Source: Bacteroidales bacterium
GTDB taxonomy: Bacteria; Bacteroidota; Bacteroidia; Bacteroidales; TTA-H9
Reading direction: 5' to 3'
NCBI GenBank assembly: GCA_028689615.1
Contig: JAQVCV010000010.1
Span: 1 to 64,000 of the forward strand
Length of the DNA: 64,000 nt
The position numbers and the translations under genes were made by a program. Position 1 is the first letter of the stretch. Every line of letters begins with the position of its first letter. Of this stretch, positions 36,457 to 46,249 are shown in pieces. The notes beneath the pieces were generated by a model that saw only the letters and a program-made list of their open reading frames with translations, did no database searches and was not told the origin of the DNA.

Positions 36457-37452
36457 ATGAATTTACTTACCATTTCAGGTTCACCGCATGTTCACAACGA
36501 TCAGTCCGTCAAAAAGATCATGTTTGGTGTGATCATTTCGCTGATACCCGCCATGCTGGTGTCGTTTTACTTTTTTGGGTTGCCTTCCATCATCCTCACG
36601 CTTACTGCTGTGATATCATGCGCCCTTTTTGAATTTCTGATTCAAAAGTATCTTCTTCATACCGAGCCATCGGTTACCGACGGATCGGCTATGCTTACCG
36701 GTCTGCTTCTCGCCTTCAATGTACCCTCCAATCTGCCGATCTGGATGATGATCGTGGGATCTTTGGTAGCTATAGGTATTGGTAAGATGTCGTTTGGTGG
36801 CTTAGGCAAAAACCCTTTCAATCCGGCTTTGGTCGGACGGGTGTTTCTTCTGATCTCCTTTCCGGTTGATATGACAAGCTGGCCGCTGCCTCAGAATTTT
36901 ACTACGTCGTTAACCGATGTTGTTACCGGCCCCACCCCACTGGGCATTGTGAAGGAAGGGCTGAAGAAAGGCGATGCTATGGCTGACCTAATGACTCAGG
37001 TTCCCGATTATGTTAATCTGCTTTTGGGAAATATGGGTGGTTCCATCGGCGAGGTTTCTGCTTTGGCAATCATAATTGGTGGATTGTATATGCTTGTTAA
37101 AAAGATTATAAGCTGGCACATTCCGGTGGCTTTCATCGGTTCGGTTTTGGTGTTTGCCGCCATTCTGAATTTAGTAAACCCTGCCTTGTATGTTAATCCG
37201 CTGTTTCATCTTGTAACCGGTGGTTTGATGTTGGGCGCCATCTATATGGCCACTGATATGGTCACCTCACCCATGAGCGCCTTGTCAATGATCATTTATG
37301 GGGTGGGCTGTGGTATTCTCACGGTCCTTATCAGGGTTTTTGGGGCATATCCCGAAGGAGTTTCGTTTGCCATTCTTATTATGAATGCCCTTACCCCTAT
37401 CCTTAACAAATATATCAAACCCAAAAGGTTTGGTGAAGTTGTAGCCGCTTAA
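36457..37452 (+). CDS. rnfD: RNF complex subunit D
   Basis: A 331-residue integral membrane protein with about nine to ten helices. It carries covalent FMN in studied complexes. The probable attachment site is the Thr in AIYMATDMVTSPMS near residue 270, and LLLAFNVPSNLPIW is a family motif. It forms the transmembrane flavin path with RnfG. Confidence 0.94.
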   Translation: MNLLTISGSPHVHNDQSVKKIMFGVIISLIPAMLVSFYFFGLPSIILTLTAVISCALFEFLIQKYLLHTEPSVTDGSAMLTGLLLAFNVPSNLPIWMMIVGSLVAIGIGKMSFGGLGKNPFNPALVGRVFLLISFPVDMTSWPLPQNFTTSLTDVVTGPTPLGIVKEGLKKGDAMADLMTQVPDYVNLLLGNMGGSIGEVSALAIIIGGLYMLVKKIISWHIPVAFIGSVLVFAAILNLVNPALYVNPLFHLVTGGLMLGAIYMATDMVTSPMSALSMIIYGVGCGILTVLIRVFGAYPEGVSFAILIMNALTPILNKYIKPKRFGEVVAA

Positions 37453-37475
37453 TCACGAATTTAACAGGAATTAAA

Positions 37476-38090
37476 ATGGCACAAAAAGAGTCGAATTTTT
37501 TGAATATGTTCCTCACCCTTCTGGTGATCACTGGTGTGGCTGCACTGGCTTTAGGAGGTGTTTATACCGTGACGAAAGCGCCAATCGAGGCAGCTAAAAA
37601 GGCAAAACAGGAAGCAGCCATTCAAATGGTGGTGCCGGGCTTTGCTAATAAACCCGGAGATGAAGCAATTGAACTAACCAGCGATGACGGACTGCCTCTG
37701 AAGTTGTTCCCGGCGCGCGATGCTTCTGGTGCACTTATCGGAGTTGCGATGGAAACCGTTACTATGAAAGGTTTCAGTGGCGAAATCAAAGTGATGGTTG
37801 GTTTTAAGCCAGATGGCGAAGTGATTAATTATCAGGTGCTCGAGCATAAAGAAACGCCCGGGCTAGGTACAAAGATGGCTGATTGGTTTAAAACTGATGT
37901 AAAAAAACAAAGCATTCTTGGAAAGAACCCATCGAATACCAATTTTACTGTGTCAAAAGATGGCACAGGTGGTGAAGTTGATGCCATCACAGCTGCCACA
38001 ATCAGCAGCCGTGCCTTTCTCGATGCTGTCACACGCGCTCACAAGGCTTTTATGGATTATCAAACCAAACAGGGAGGACAGTTACAATGA
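37476..38090 (+). CDS. rnfG: RNF complex subunit G
   Basis: 204 residues with one N-terminal membrane helix and an extracytoplasmic FMN-binding domain. The flavinylation motif is [17 protein letters not shown] near residue 170, and the acceptor is the Thr of AATIS. Gly of the general S/T-G-A-T motif is Ala here. [15 protein letters not shown] is the second conserved segment. The gene overlaps rnfE by 4 nt. Confidence 0.94.
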   Translation: MAQKESNFLNMFLTLLVITGVAALALGGVYTVTKAPIEAAKKAKQEAAIQMVVPGFANKPGDEAIELTSDDGLPLKLFPARDASGALIGVAMETVTMKGFSGEIKVMVGFKPDGEVINYQVLEHKETPGLGTKMADWFKTDVKKQSILGKNPSNTNFTVSKDGTGGEVDAITAATISSRAFLDAVTRAHKAFMDYQTKQGGQLQ

Positions 38091-38668
38091 ATCAAATGAA
38101 AAATTTTACAAAAGGGTTTCTCACCGAAAACCCCGTTCTGGTATTGCTTCTTGGTATGTGTCCCACGCTGGGAGTGACCACTTCTGCCATGAATGGCCTG
38201 GGGATGGGATTGGCAACAACGTTCGTACTGGTGGCCTCCAATGTGGTTGTTTCTTTGGTGAAAGATCTGATACCAGGGAAAGTTAGAATTCCCTCTTTTA
38301 TAGTAATCATAGCCTCTTTCGTTACAATTGTAGAGCTTTTGATGCAGGCTTATATGCCGGCCCTGTTCGATTCTTTGGGTTTGTTTATCCCTCTTATCGT
38401 GGTAAACTGTATTGTTCTCGGCCGTGCGGAGGCATTTGCTTCCAAAAACAACGTGGCTTCATCTGCCGTCGATGGCTTGGGGATGGGGCTTGGATTCGCC
38501 TTCGCTCTTACCATGTTAGGTAGCATTCGCGAGATACTTGGAGGTGGTGCCATTTTCGGAATGAAACTTATAGCCGGAGATGGAATCTTGGTGTTCATCT
38601 TAGCACCCGGTGCTTTTATCGCGTTGGGATATTTGATCGCACTGATACAAAAGCTGCGCAAAGTCTGA
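38087..38668 (+). CDS. rnfE: RNF complex subunit E
   Basis: A 193-residue six-helix membrane protein, paralogous to RnfA. It contains [20 protein letters not shown], with the Cys that coordinates the intramembrane 2Fe-2S centre shared with RnfA, and the [18 protein letters not shown] segment with the second Cys. It is translationally coupled to rnfG. Confidence 0.95.
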   Translation: MNQMKNFTKGFLTENPVLVLLLGMCPTLGVTTSAMNGLGMGLATTFVLVASNVVVSLVKDLIPGKVRIPSFIVIIASFVTIVELLMQAYMPALFDSLGLFIPLIVVNCIVLGRAEAFASKNNVASSAVDGLGMGLGFAFALTMLGSIREILGGGAIFGMKLIAGDGILVFILAPGAFIALGYLIALIQKLRKV

Positions 38669-38694
38669 CAAACAATCTGTAATATCAAGTAAAC

Positions 38695-39267
38695 ATGGAA
38701 TATATCATCATAATCATCAGTGCCATCTTTGTTAACAACATAGTGCTGGCACAATTTCTGGGAATTTGCCCTTTCCTTGGTGTTTCAAAGAAATTGGAAA
38801 CAGCAGTGGGAATGGGAGCTGCTGTAGTTTTTGTTATGGCACTGGCTACTCTTGTTACCTGGCTTGTTCAATTCTACATTTTAAATCCTCTTGGTATCGG
38901 ATACCTTCAAACCATCTCTTTCATCCTGATTATTGCAGCTTTGGTTCAGATGGTGGAGATCATTCTTAAAAAGGTTTCCCCGTCGCTGTATCAGGCTCTC
39001 GGAATATTCCTCCCTTTGATTACAACCAACTGCGCTGTACTTGGGGTGGCTATTCTTACCATTCAAAAAGATTACAGTCTGTTGCAAGGGGTTGTTTTCG
39101 CAATCGCTAATGCGCTCGGGTTTACTTTTGCCCTGGTTATTTTCTCCGGAATTCGTGAACATCTTGATCTAATGGAGGTTCCCAAAGGTATGAGAGGTGT
39201 GCCTATAGCCTTGGTTACAGCCGGAATTCTTGCCTTGGCTTTCATGGGGTTTGCCGGCCTTGTTTAA
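38695..39267 (+). CDS. rnfA: RNF complex subunit A
   Basis: A 190-residue six-helix protein with FVNNIVLAQFLGICPFLGVS and LPLITTNCAVLGVAIL, the two conserved Cys segments that match those of RnfE in inverted topology. It is the last gene of the operon and is followed by a terminator. The set B, C, D, G, E, A is complete, so a functional ferredoxin:NAD+ oxidoreductase pump is expected. Confidence 0.95.
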   Translation: MEYIIIIISAIFVNNIVLAQFLGICPFLGVSKKLETAVGMGAAVVFVMALATLVTWLVQFYILNPLGIGYLQTISFILIIAALVQMVEIILKKVSPSLYQALGIFLPLITTNCAVLGVAILTIQKDYSLLQGVVFAIANALGFTFALVIFSGIREHLDLMEVPKGMRGVPIALVTAGILALAFMGFAGLV

Positions 39268-39287
39268 TTTGAAAATCTAAGATCGTA

Positions 39288-39323
39288 AACCGGTGGGAAC
39301 GGGCGTTCCTGCCGGTTTTTTTT
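39288..39323 (+). terminator. Terminator of the rnf operon
   Basis: The hairpin AACCGG-GGAACG with CGTTCC-CCGGTT has a 2-nt internal mismatch and is followed by a run of T. Confidence 0.8.
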
Positions 39324-39397
39324 ATCAACCTGCTTGTTTTTGTACCTTTGCATTTTACCCGCCATTTTATTAGCTAATATCCTTATCCTTTTTGTTT

Positions 39398-40108
39398 ATG
39401 CCTCCTCTAATTCACTTCGAAAATGTTGACATCTTTCAGCGCGATTTGCTGGTATTGAAAGAGGTGTCTCTTTCTGTAAGCAATGGAGAATTTGTTTACC
39501 TGATTGGGAAAACAGGCTCTGGCAAAAGCAGCCTGTTAAAAACTATGTACGCCGAACTTCCGGTTCAGGGTGGATTGGCGTTTGTTGCCGGATACAGCCT
39601 CGTGGAATTAAAAAGAAGTGAAGTACCGCACCTTAGGCGAAAACTCGGAATTGTTTTTCAGGATTTTCAACTGCTCAACGACAGATCGGTTACTGATAAT
39701 CTTTTGTTTGTAATGAAGGCTACTGGTTGGAGTGATAAAAAATTAATGAACGAGCGGGCCGAGGAGGTTTTACAGAGCGTTGGACTTTCAACCAAAGGCT
39801 ATAAAATGCCTCATCAATTATCAGGAGGGGAACAGCAAAGGGTGTCAATTGCCCGGGCATTAATTAACAATCCGGAAATTATTCTTGCCGATGAACCTAC
39901 CGGAAATCTTGATCCTGAAACTTCAGCGGGGATTATGGTCTTGCTTCGCGATATCAGTCTGACAGGCAGATCCGTGTTAATGGCTACCCACAACTACAAC
40001 CTGATCAAACGGTTCCCTTCACGTGTTTTTCGCATTGAGAACGGGTTGGTTATCGACGATCCAATCGAATCGTATGAAGGGTCGCCTGAAAACGACCACG
40101 ACTCTTGA
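39398..40108 (+). CDS. ftsE: FtsE-like ABC transporter ATP-binding protein
   Basis: A 236-residue ABC ATPase: Walker A IGKTGSGKSSLLK, Q-loop GIVFQDFQLL, signature LSGGEQQRVSIARAL, Walker B EIILADEPTGNLDPE and the switch His in MATHNYNLIKRF. The fit is to the FtsE/LolD group, and FtsE is favoured by the NGEFVYLIG and LKRSEVPHLRRKLGIVF segments. FtsE pairs with FtsX to activate cell-wall hydrolases at division. No ftsX is adjacent here. A -7 box TACCTTTG lies at 39343-39350. The start is the ATG at 39398. Confidence 0.85.
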   Translation: MPPLIHFENVDIFQRDLLVLKEVSLSVSNGEFVYLIGKTGSGKSSLLKTMYAELPVQGGLAFVAGYSLVELKRSEVPHLRRKLGIVFQDFQLLNDRSVTDNLLFVMKATGWSDKKLMNERAEEVLQSVGLSTKGYKMPHQLSGGEQQRVSIARALINNPEIILADEPTGNLDPETSAGIMVLLRDISLTGRSVLMATHNYNLIKRFPSRVFRIENGLVIDDPIESYEGSPENDHDS

Positions 40109-40109
40109 T

Positions 40110-40679
40110 CTAGCTCATTTCTATAGTTTCTGATTCAAGCGAGGTGATTTTCACGAGCGATTCAACAAGATAATCCTGGCTTCGAAGCCAATCACCTCCA
40201 CCTTGAAACACTTTCTCGATCACAATTCCAAAACCACCTACAACCACTCCTGCACCGGAACAGATATTTAGGATCGCCCTGGTTGTGTTTCCATGTGCCA
40301 AAAAATCGTCGATAAATAAAACAGATTCTCCTTTCGTAAGGTATTCGCAGCTGATAACCATTTGATAACTGTTTCCTTTGGTGAACGACACAACTTCTGC
40401 ACCATAATAATTGTTGGCCATGGTCACCGGAATTCTCTTTTTGGCAAAAACCATAGGAATATTCATGAGGTAGGCGGTTAACAAAGCGGGGGCAATGCCA
40501 CTTGATTCAACAGTAAGTATCTTGTCAACTCTTATATGACTAAATCGGTGTGCAAATTCTTGCGCGATTTGCATCATCAATTGCGGATCTACCTGGTGGT
40601 TCAACAAACCGTCCACTTTAAGAATCCCTCCGGGCAAACACCGTGCATCATTTAAAATCCTGTTCTTTAATGTCACCAT
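40110..40679 (-). CDS. xpt: Xanthine phosphoribosyltransferase
   Basis: About 189 residues, start ATG at 40679 (MVTLKNRILNDARC). It has the PRPP-binding motif SVLFIDDFLAHGNTTRAI, the base-recognition region DKILTVESSGIAPALLTAYL and the flexible-loop segment RIPVTMANNYYGAEVVSFTK of the Xpt family. It salvages xanthine to XMP. The gene end faces ftsE. Its start overlaps the end of the upstream glycosyltransferase gene by about 30 nt. No purine riboswitch was seen upstream, where such genes often carry one. Confidence 0.92.
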   Translation of the reverse strand: MVTLKNRILNDARCLPGGILKVDGLLNHQVDPQLMMQIAQEFAHRFSHIRVDKILTVESSGIAPALLTAYLMNIPMVFAKKRIPVTMANNYYGAEVVSFTKGNSYQMVISCEYLTKGESVLFIDDFLAHGNTTRAILNICSGAGVVVGGFGIVIEKVFQGGGDWLRSQDYLVESLVKITSLESETIEMS

Positions 40680-41826
40680 TGCAATTCTGTTTTGAATCAA
40701 ATATTAAAAGAATCAGTTTTTCGATATTTTGGTTGTTGTTGAAGGGGGCTAAAAGGGTTATGCGTTTTTGCAGGTCTGAAGCAGTAAAGGGTTGCTTCAT
40801 CAGCCTTTCTGCTTGTGTTTTTATTTCCTTTACGCTGTTGGCCACATAGCAGGCAGGCTCAAGATGGGTTCCTGAAAGCATTTTGCTGTTGGCCACACAG
40901 TGTCGCCCGTTGAAAAGGGTGTTGAGAAGCTTGAGTTTAAGTCCTGTGGCTTGAAATGTAAACATCAGATTCACCTGTGCCCCGGCAATGAGCTTATCCA
41001 TTTCTTCCTGAGATGGATTGGCTATTAGTTTTGCATTCCTGTGTTTTTTGACCAGATTTGTTAGCTTTTTCGGAGGATCCATTCCGGCTATAACCAAAGG
41101 GAAATCGCTCTCCTTCATCACCTTGGTAAGAAGGAATTGTGCCGCTCTGTAATTTTCTGAAACTGATAGTTTGCCGTGGTACAGCATATAGTTTCCTTCA
41201 CCATGGGCAGATGAAACTTTGTCGTTGGCATGAAAACTCGGGATGTATAGTACCCGCTTGAGGGGGAAGTGGGTGGCTAAATAGCGATTGTCTTCCTGCG
41301 ATACAGTAAGGATAAGGTCGGCATGCTGAAGTTTCTTTTGAAACAATCTGAGCTTGAGTGCTTCAGTCAGGAAAAAAAATTTCTTCGCCAGATTCTTTTC
41401 TGCCTTGGCCAAATGGATATAATAATGGTGCTCAATGTTGCTTTCGCGGTAAATTTTGAGCCGGTTTCTTAGCCTGGGATGGTTGATCAGGCTGCAGGTA
41501 TGCAATCCCTCGAAGAGGATGGGGTGGTTGTCGTTGACAAGGTTGGAGAGTAAGTCGGGATGCTTTCGGCTTGCTACCACATAAGGTCTTACCGACAAGT
41601 TAGCTCCAATACCAGTTCTCCTGGGGTAGTAATATACTTGAGAGCAGTATTGACGGAGCTCTTCCTGAATACCCCTTCCATATTCGAAGCAATGAAGGGT
41701 GATGTGTACTCCTTTCTGATGCAGCCACCTGATTTTGTGAAAAACATCGATAACACCGCCATAATTGGCCGGAAAAGGGACGTCGAAAGCTACGATGTGA
41801 AGGTATTTACCTGATGAATTTTCCAT
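40648..41826 (-). CDS. Family 4-like glycosyltransferase
   Basis: 392 residues from the ATG at 41826 (MENSSGKYLHIVAFDVPFP). The frame opens about 30 codons earlier, inside the next gene. It has a GT-B fold: the N-terminal domain opens with PFPANYGGVIDVFHKIRWL and the C-terminal domain has MLYHGKLSVSENYRAA and PLVIAGMDPPKKL. The acidic E-x7-E motif region (GLKLKLLNTLFNGRHCVAN) is modified. It probably transfers sugars to a cell-surface glycan. Paired with the upstream glycosyltransferase gene by 20-nt overlap. Confidence 0.72.
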   Translation of the reverse strand: MENSSGKYLHIVAFDVPFPANYGGVIDVFHKIRWLHQKGVHITLHCFEYGRGIQEELRQYCSQVYYYPRRTGIGANLSVRPYVVASRKHPDLLSNLVNDNHPILFEGLHTCSLINHPRLRNRLKIYRESNIEHHYYIHLAKAEKNLAKKFFFLTEALKLRLFQKKLQHADLILTVSQEDNRYLATHFPLKRVLYIPSFHANDKVSSAHGEGNYMLYHGKLSVSENYRAAQFLLTKVMKESDFPLVIAGMDPPKKLTNLVKKHRNAKLIANPSQEEMDKLIAGAQVNLMFTFQATGLKLKLLNTLFNGRHCVANSKMLSGTHLEPACYVANSVKEIKTQAERLMKQPFTASDLQKRITLLAPFNNNQNIEKLILLIFDSKQNCNGDIKEQDFK

Positions 41827-42937
41827 AGATTTCTCTAAGTGTATGTTCTTGGTTTTCCCAGCATAAAACTTTGGCGGCGTCCAGGCAGTTTTGCCGCCAT
41901 TGTTGGTAGCGGGCAACGTTGGTAATCATCTCGTCAATTCTTTCTGCTATGTGCTTTGGATCGTGTGAATCGATGAAACTGCCAATTTGGTATTGGTTCA
42001 CTACTTTTTCTATCTCAGGCAACCTGCTGGCTAATACAGGAACTCCTGATTGAATGTAATCAAACAATTTGTTTGGTAAGCTGAACCGGTAGTTTGGGTT
42101 TGTGTCTTTATCGAGTGTTGCTCCAACAATTGCTGAAGCAGTTATTCGACGTAACTGGTCGTAAGGCACTCTGTCGATGATGGTTACATTATGGTGTAGT
42201 CCAAGTTCTTCTTTTTTCTCGCGCAGCAAAGGAAAAACATCACCCGATCCTACGATGATTAGCTGAGCCTGTGTAACATAAGCCATAGCTTGAATCAGTT
42301 CTTCAGCTCCGCGGTCAATGTTGATTCCTGCTCCCTGAAGGATTACAAAAGGTAAAGAGGATGGCAGGTTGAGTTCTGCCATAGTCAATCGGGGAGCCGG
42401 AGGTTGGAATAACGGCAGGTTTTTAACAACTTGAACTGGGATGTGGTATCGCTGGAAGTAGGCTTCAGCGATGCTGTTGTTTACAGTGATAACATCTTTT
42501 AGTGTCGGGAAAATGATGCGTTCAATCCACAACCATACGTTTCTTACCCTGGGGCGGTTGATGAGTTCTGGAGTCTCTGTATAGAATTCATGAGAATCGT
42601 ATATCAATTCGGCTCCTTTGATTTTAGATGCAAGCCATGCAGCGGGGAGAGTGTCAAGATCGTTGGCAACTGCTATCTCGAACTTTGTGCTCAATAGTTT
42701 GAAAAACAGGCGAATGTTGTATTCAGCGTAAAACAGGGGTCCTTTCCTGAAGAAGAGCTTCATTCTGATGCAAGTGTGTCTCTTGGGTGTAAGAGGTGTG
42801 CTCCAGGGTAGTTTCCGCCCTATCAATGTAACAAAAAAACCCATCTGCAACAAACTGTTACAGACTTTTTCAACACGCTGGTCGGTCGCCAGATCGTTGG
42901 TTACGCTTAATACAACTCGTGATTTATGGGGTTTCAT
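41807..42937 (-). CDS. Group 1 (GT4-like) glycosyltransferase
   Basis: A 376-residue GT-B enzyme: the opening VVLSVTNDLATDQRVEKVCN, then ELIYDSHEFYTETPEL, and a C-terminal domain with AQLIIVGSGDVFPLL and FSLPNKLFDYIQSGVPVLAS (the E/D-x-x-x-G acceptor-sugar site region). It probably acts in cytoplasmic synthesis of capsule or lipid-linked glycan. It forms a pair with the downstream glycosyltransferase. The terminator of proS separates it from that gene. Confidence 0.8.
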   Translation of the reverse strand: MKPHKSRVVLSVTNDLATDQRVEKVCNSLLQMGFFVTLIGRKLPWSTPLTPKRHTCIRMKLFFRKGPLFYAEYNIRLFFKLLSTKFEIAVANDLDTLPAAWLASKIKGAELIYDSHEFYTETPELINRPRVRNVWLWIERIIFPTLKDVITVNNSIAEAYFQRYHIPVQVVKNLPLFQPPAPRLTMAELNLPSSLPFVILQGAGINIDRGAEELIQAMAYVTQAQLIIVGSGDVFPLLREKKEELGLHHNVTIIDRVPYDQLRRITASAIVGATLDKDTNPNYRFSLPNKLFDYIQSGVPVLASRLPEIEKVVNQYQIGSFIDSHDPKHIAERIDEMITNVARYQQWRQNCLDAAKVLCWENQEHTLREIYGKFIR

Positions 42938-42957
42938 GGCATGAACACCATATTAAA

Positions 42958-42989
42958 ACGGCGCTGACTTTTGTTTAGTGCAGCGCCGT
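42958..42989 (-). terminator. Terminator after proS
   Basis: A 9-bp GC-rich stem (ACGGCGCTG with CAGCGCCGT) and a 14-nt loop. On the minus strand the stem is followed by TTTTAAT. Confidence 0.8.
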
Positions 42990-43000
42990 GTTGGTTTTTT

Positions 43001-44473
43001 TTAGTAGGCCCGGGCAAACACAACTCTGTGAGGCGATGGGTTTCCTGTAAGGATGCATTTCCCTTCTTCCTGTTCGGGTTCGAGCGGAATGAGTCTTATA
43101 GTAGCTTTGGTAAGTTCTTTGATTTTTTGTTCTGTCTCGGGGGTTCCATCCCAATGGGCTTTAACAAAGCCTCCTTCGTCAAGCCTGACGATGAAGTCTT
43201 CCCAGGTATCAGCAGTCTTGGTATTCAATTCGCGGTATTCCTTAGCTCTTTCAAACAGATTGGTTTGGATTTGTTCCAGCAGGTTGATGATATGTTCTTC
43301 GAGTTGTTCGAGCGGCACTATCTCTTTGGTCAGGAGGTCGCGGCGGGCAACTTCAGCAGTCCCATTTTCCAGATCGCGGGGGCCGATAGCTACCCTTACC
43401 GGAACGCCTTTAAATTCGTATTCGTTAAATTTCCATCCGGGTGTATAGGAGTCACGTGTGTCGTATTTCACACTGATTCCTTTGGCTTTTAGGGCATTAA
43501 TCAACGAATCAACTTTTTCGCTAATGGGAGCGAGTTGTTCAATTTTTTTATAGATGGGTACAATAGCCACTTGGATTGGAGCCAGTTTAGGGGGTAAAAC
43601 AAGGCCGTGATCGTCGGAGTGCGACATGATGAGTGCTCCCATCAGGCGGGTGGAAACTCCCCATGAAGTAGCCCAAACATAATCGAGTTGGTTTTCGCGG
43701 CTAAGGAATTTCACATCAAAGGCTTTGGCGAAATTCTGCCCCAGAAAGTGAGATGTTCCCGCCTGAAGCGCCTTGCCATCCTGCATCAATGCTTCAATGC
43801 AAAAGGTCTCTACTGCCCCTGCAAATCGTTCGTTGGGCGATTTTACCCCTTTTAAAACCGGAACAGCCATCCATTTTTCTGCAAATGTTGCATACACATC
43901 AAGCATTTGCCTGGCCTCCGACAGAGCCTCGTCGGATGTAGCATGAGCTGTATGGCCCTCCTGCCACAGAAATTCGGCAGTGCGAAGAAATAAACGGGTG
44001 CGCATCTCCCACCTCACAACATTAGCCCATTGGTTTACCAGGATAGGCAAGTCGCGGTATGATTGAATCCAGTTTCGGTAGGTGTCCCAAATTATCGTTT
44101 CTGAGGTGGGCCTCACAATGAGTTCTTCTTCCAGCTTGGCTTCCGGATCAACAACCACACCTTGTCCGTTCGGGTCGTTTTTAAGCCGATAATGCGTTAC
44201 AACGGCGCACTCCTTGGCAAAGCCTTCAACATGACTCGCCTCTTTGCTGAAAAACGACTTGGGAATGAAGATAGGAAAGTAGGCATTCACATGACCGGTC
44301 TCCTTGAACATGGCATCAAGAGCCTGTTGCATCTTTTCCCAAATGGCATAACCATAGGGTTTTATAACCATACAACCCCTAACAGCAGAGTTTTCTGCAA
44401 GGTCGGCTTTGATTACAAGGTCGTTGTACCATTGCGAATAGTTTTCTTCGCGTGTGGTGAAATTTTTAGCCAT
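43001..44473 (-). CDS. proS: Prolyl-tRNA synthetase (archaeal/eukaryotic-like type)
   Basis: 490 residues. Class II motifs are clear: motif 2 [20 protein letters not shown], the [19 protein letters not shown] segment, and motif 3 near [20 protein letters not shown]. The anticodon-binding domain follows (VAIVPIYKK) and the protein ends with a zinc-binding-like C-terminal domain ([20 protein letters not shown]). There is no editing insertion domain (INS) between motifs 2 and 3, which fits the type common to Bacteroidota and eukaryotes. A -7 box TACCTTTG is on the minus strand at 44545-44552. Confidence 0.95.
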   Translation of the reverse strand: MAKNFTTREENYSQWYNDLVIKADLAENSAVRGCMVIKPYGYAIWEKMQQALDAMFKETGHVNAYFPIFIPKSFFSKEASHVEGFAKECAVVTHYRLKNDPNGQGVVVDPEAKLEEELIVRPTSETIIWDTYRNWIQSYRDLPILVNQWANVVRWEMRTRLFLRTAEFLWQEGHTAHATSDEALSEARQMLDVYATFAEKWMAVPVLKGVKSPNERFAGAVETFCIEALMQDGKALQAGTSHFLGQNFAKAFDVKFLSRENQLDYVWATSWGVSTRLMGALIMSHSDDHGLVLPPKLAPIQVAIVPIYKKIEQLAPISEKVDSLINALKAKGISVKYDTRDSYTPGWKFNEYEFKGVPVRVAIGPRDLENGTAEVARRDLLTKEIVPLEQLEEHIINLLEQIQTNLFERAKEYRELNTKTADTWEDFIVRLDEGGFVKAHWDGTPETEQKIKELTKATIRLIPLEPEQEEGKCILTGNPSPHRVVFARAY

Positions 44474-44667
44474 AGCTTATGTTGGTATGAAATTTGGTAT
44501 TTTCCAGTTATTCAGGTGCCTTGAAAACACCCGGATTTAGCCGGCAAAGGTAACAAATTTGCTGGAATCGACAGGAGTAAGACGATGCCTATCCGCTCTG
44601 GCTCTTTATTCCAGAATCAATTTGATGCCATCTGCCTTTTTCACGAATTAAACTGGAGGAGTGTCCT

Positions 44668-46215
44668 ATGAAAACCAAATTATTATTTCTGATCGCGGGA
44701 GTGGCTTTGTTCACTTCATGTACATCGGCCTATATGGCGTCTGCCCCTTACGATGATGTTTACTTCATCCCGGGTCAGGCAAACATTAGCTCTGTGGAAA
44801 AGGATGCCGACACTCGGGTTGCTTTTCCTTCAAAACGATCATCTGAAAATGATGATCGCCAACAGTTCGACCAGGTTCCCGATAACCGTGATTTTGCCCG
44901 TCAGCAGCAAAGTTATTCTGATTATGAATTGCCTGAAGATGATACAACCGCTCGTCCGATGGTGTCAGATTATAACTATTCCTACGATGACGACTATTAC
45001 GTTGATAACGATTACGATTATTCGGTTCGTATCAAGAGGTTTCATAGGCCGTTCGCAACTGTTAGTTATTACGATGACTTTTATACTGATTATTATTGGT
45101 ACACCGGCGATCCGTGGTATTCGAGCTGGTATTTTGGCCCCCAATTTGGGATGAGCCTTAATTGGGGCTGGGGATCCATTGGCTGGGGATCGCCGTGGTA
45201 TTCTTCCTGGTACAGCCCGTGGTATTCGCCGTGGTATTCACCTTGGTATGGCTACGGGTATAGCAGTTACTGGTTGGGATATCAGCATGGATACTGGAAT
45301 GGGTACTGGAATGGACATTGGAACAACGGTGGGTCTGTGTGGCACGATAACCATTATTATGGACCACGACACAACAGGGGGGCAAGCAATGGAGCCATTT
45401 CGTCAGGCATTGGTAATCATACCGGTAATTCCAGTGGCCTTACTGGCCGAAGGACTGCTGCTTCGCTCAATCAGCGAACTTCAGCAGAGGGTGTAAATCC
45501 GGCCACACCCCGAAACAGCCAGGCTCGCACAGCCGCATCAAAGGCAAACCAGAATCAGAATAGTGTTGCAGATCCTGAAAGTCAAAATCCTGTTGTTTCA
45601 TTGGAACAGCAACGAACAGCTGCTTCTTTGCGTCAGAATCCAAACAGCCGGGCCGACAATCAGTCTGATGTTCAAACCCAGCGAACCCGCGATGCCAATG
45701 AGCTTAGCCGCGCTCGTAATGCTTCTGATCAACAACGCGCAGCCGGAGCTCAGCAGAGGTATGCCAATCCACAGGGAAACGGCGAGAATGGTTATAGATA
45801 CAGCCGCTACCGCCGGTCTGCAACAAACAATGGTGATTGGGTGGGTGGTACCACCACTCCTCAAACCCGCACCTACACTGCACCCAGTCAAAACCGGACA
45901 CGGTCAAGCGATGAATATAGCAGACCTTCTTCCTCCCAAACACAAAGCCAAGCAAGGCCTTCGCCAACCCAACGTCAGGGTTATACTGCTCCTCGTTCCG
46001 ACAACCAGTCAACCCGTCCGGCACGTATTCAACAAAACAACACGCAGCCTCAGAACCGCTCCTCTCACCAGGCTGCTCCTACACGTTCTGAGTCTTACAG
46101 CACCCCCTCACGCTCAAGCAGCCCCTCTTCAGGAAGCTATAGCTCTCCGTCGAGGTCATCTTCGCCGGCTTCATCTGGTAGCAATGGGAGTTCAGGTGGT
46201 GGCAGGCGCAGATAA
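44668..46215 (+). CDS. Low-complexity Trp/Tyr-rich lipoprotein
   Basis: 515 residues. Signal peptide with lipobox (ALFTSCTSAYMA, Cys 18). An acidic Tyr-rich region (residues about 85-125) is followed by a Gly/Trp/Tyr-rich block (about 145-235) with SPWY repeats and YWNGYWNGHWNN. The C-terminal half is a long disordered Gln/Asn/Ser/Arg-rich tail ending GGGRRR. No enzymatic domain is visible. The Arg-rich tail might bind polysaccharide, nucleic acid or peptidoglycan. It is probably cotranscribed with the following outer-membrane channel gene (34-nt gap). Its function is unknown. Confidence 0.8.
   Translation: MKTKLLFLIAGVALFTSCTSAYMASAPYDDVYFIPGQANISSVEKDADTRVAFPSKRSSENDDRQQFDQVPDNRDFARQQQSYSDYELPEDDTTARPMVSDYNYSYDDDYYVDNDYDYSVRIKRFHRPFATVSYYDDFYTDYYWYTGDPWYSSWYFGPQFGMSLNWGWGSIGWGSPWYSSWYSPWYSPWYSPWYGYGYSSYWLGYQHGYWNGYWNGHWNNGGSVWHDNHYYGPRHNRGASNGAISSGIGNHTGNSSGLTGRRTAASLNQRTSAEGVNPATPRNSQARTAASKANQNQNSVADPESQNPVVSLEQQRTAASLRQNPNSRADNQSDVQTQRTRDANELSRARNASDQQRAAGAQQRYANPQGNGENGYRYSRYRRSATNNGDWVGGTTTPQTRTYTAPSQNRTRSSDEYSRPSSSQTQSQARPSPTQRQGYTAPRSDNQSTRPARIQQNNTQPQNRSSHQAAPTRSESYSTPSRSSSPSSGSYSSPSRSSSPASSGSNGSSGGGRRR
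45190..45249 (+). repeat. 12-nt tandem repeat (five units) inside the Trp/Tyr-rich gene
   Basis: Five imperfect 12-nt units (consensus TCGCCGTGGTAT) in the reading frame encode SPWY, SSWY, SPWY, SPWY, SPWY. Copy number changes would keep frame and alter the Trp/Tyr block. Confidence 0.8.
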
Positions 46216-46249
46216 AAATGACTCCGAAACTAATTTAAAATTCTAACCT

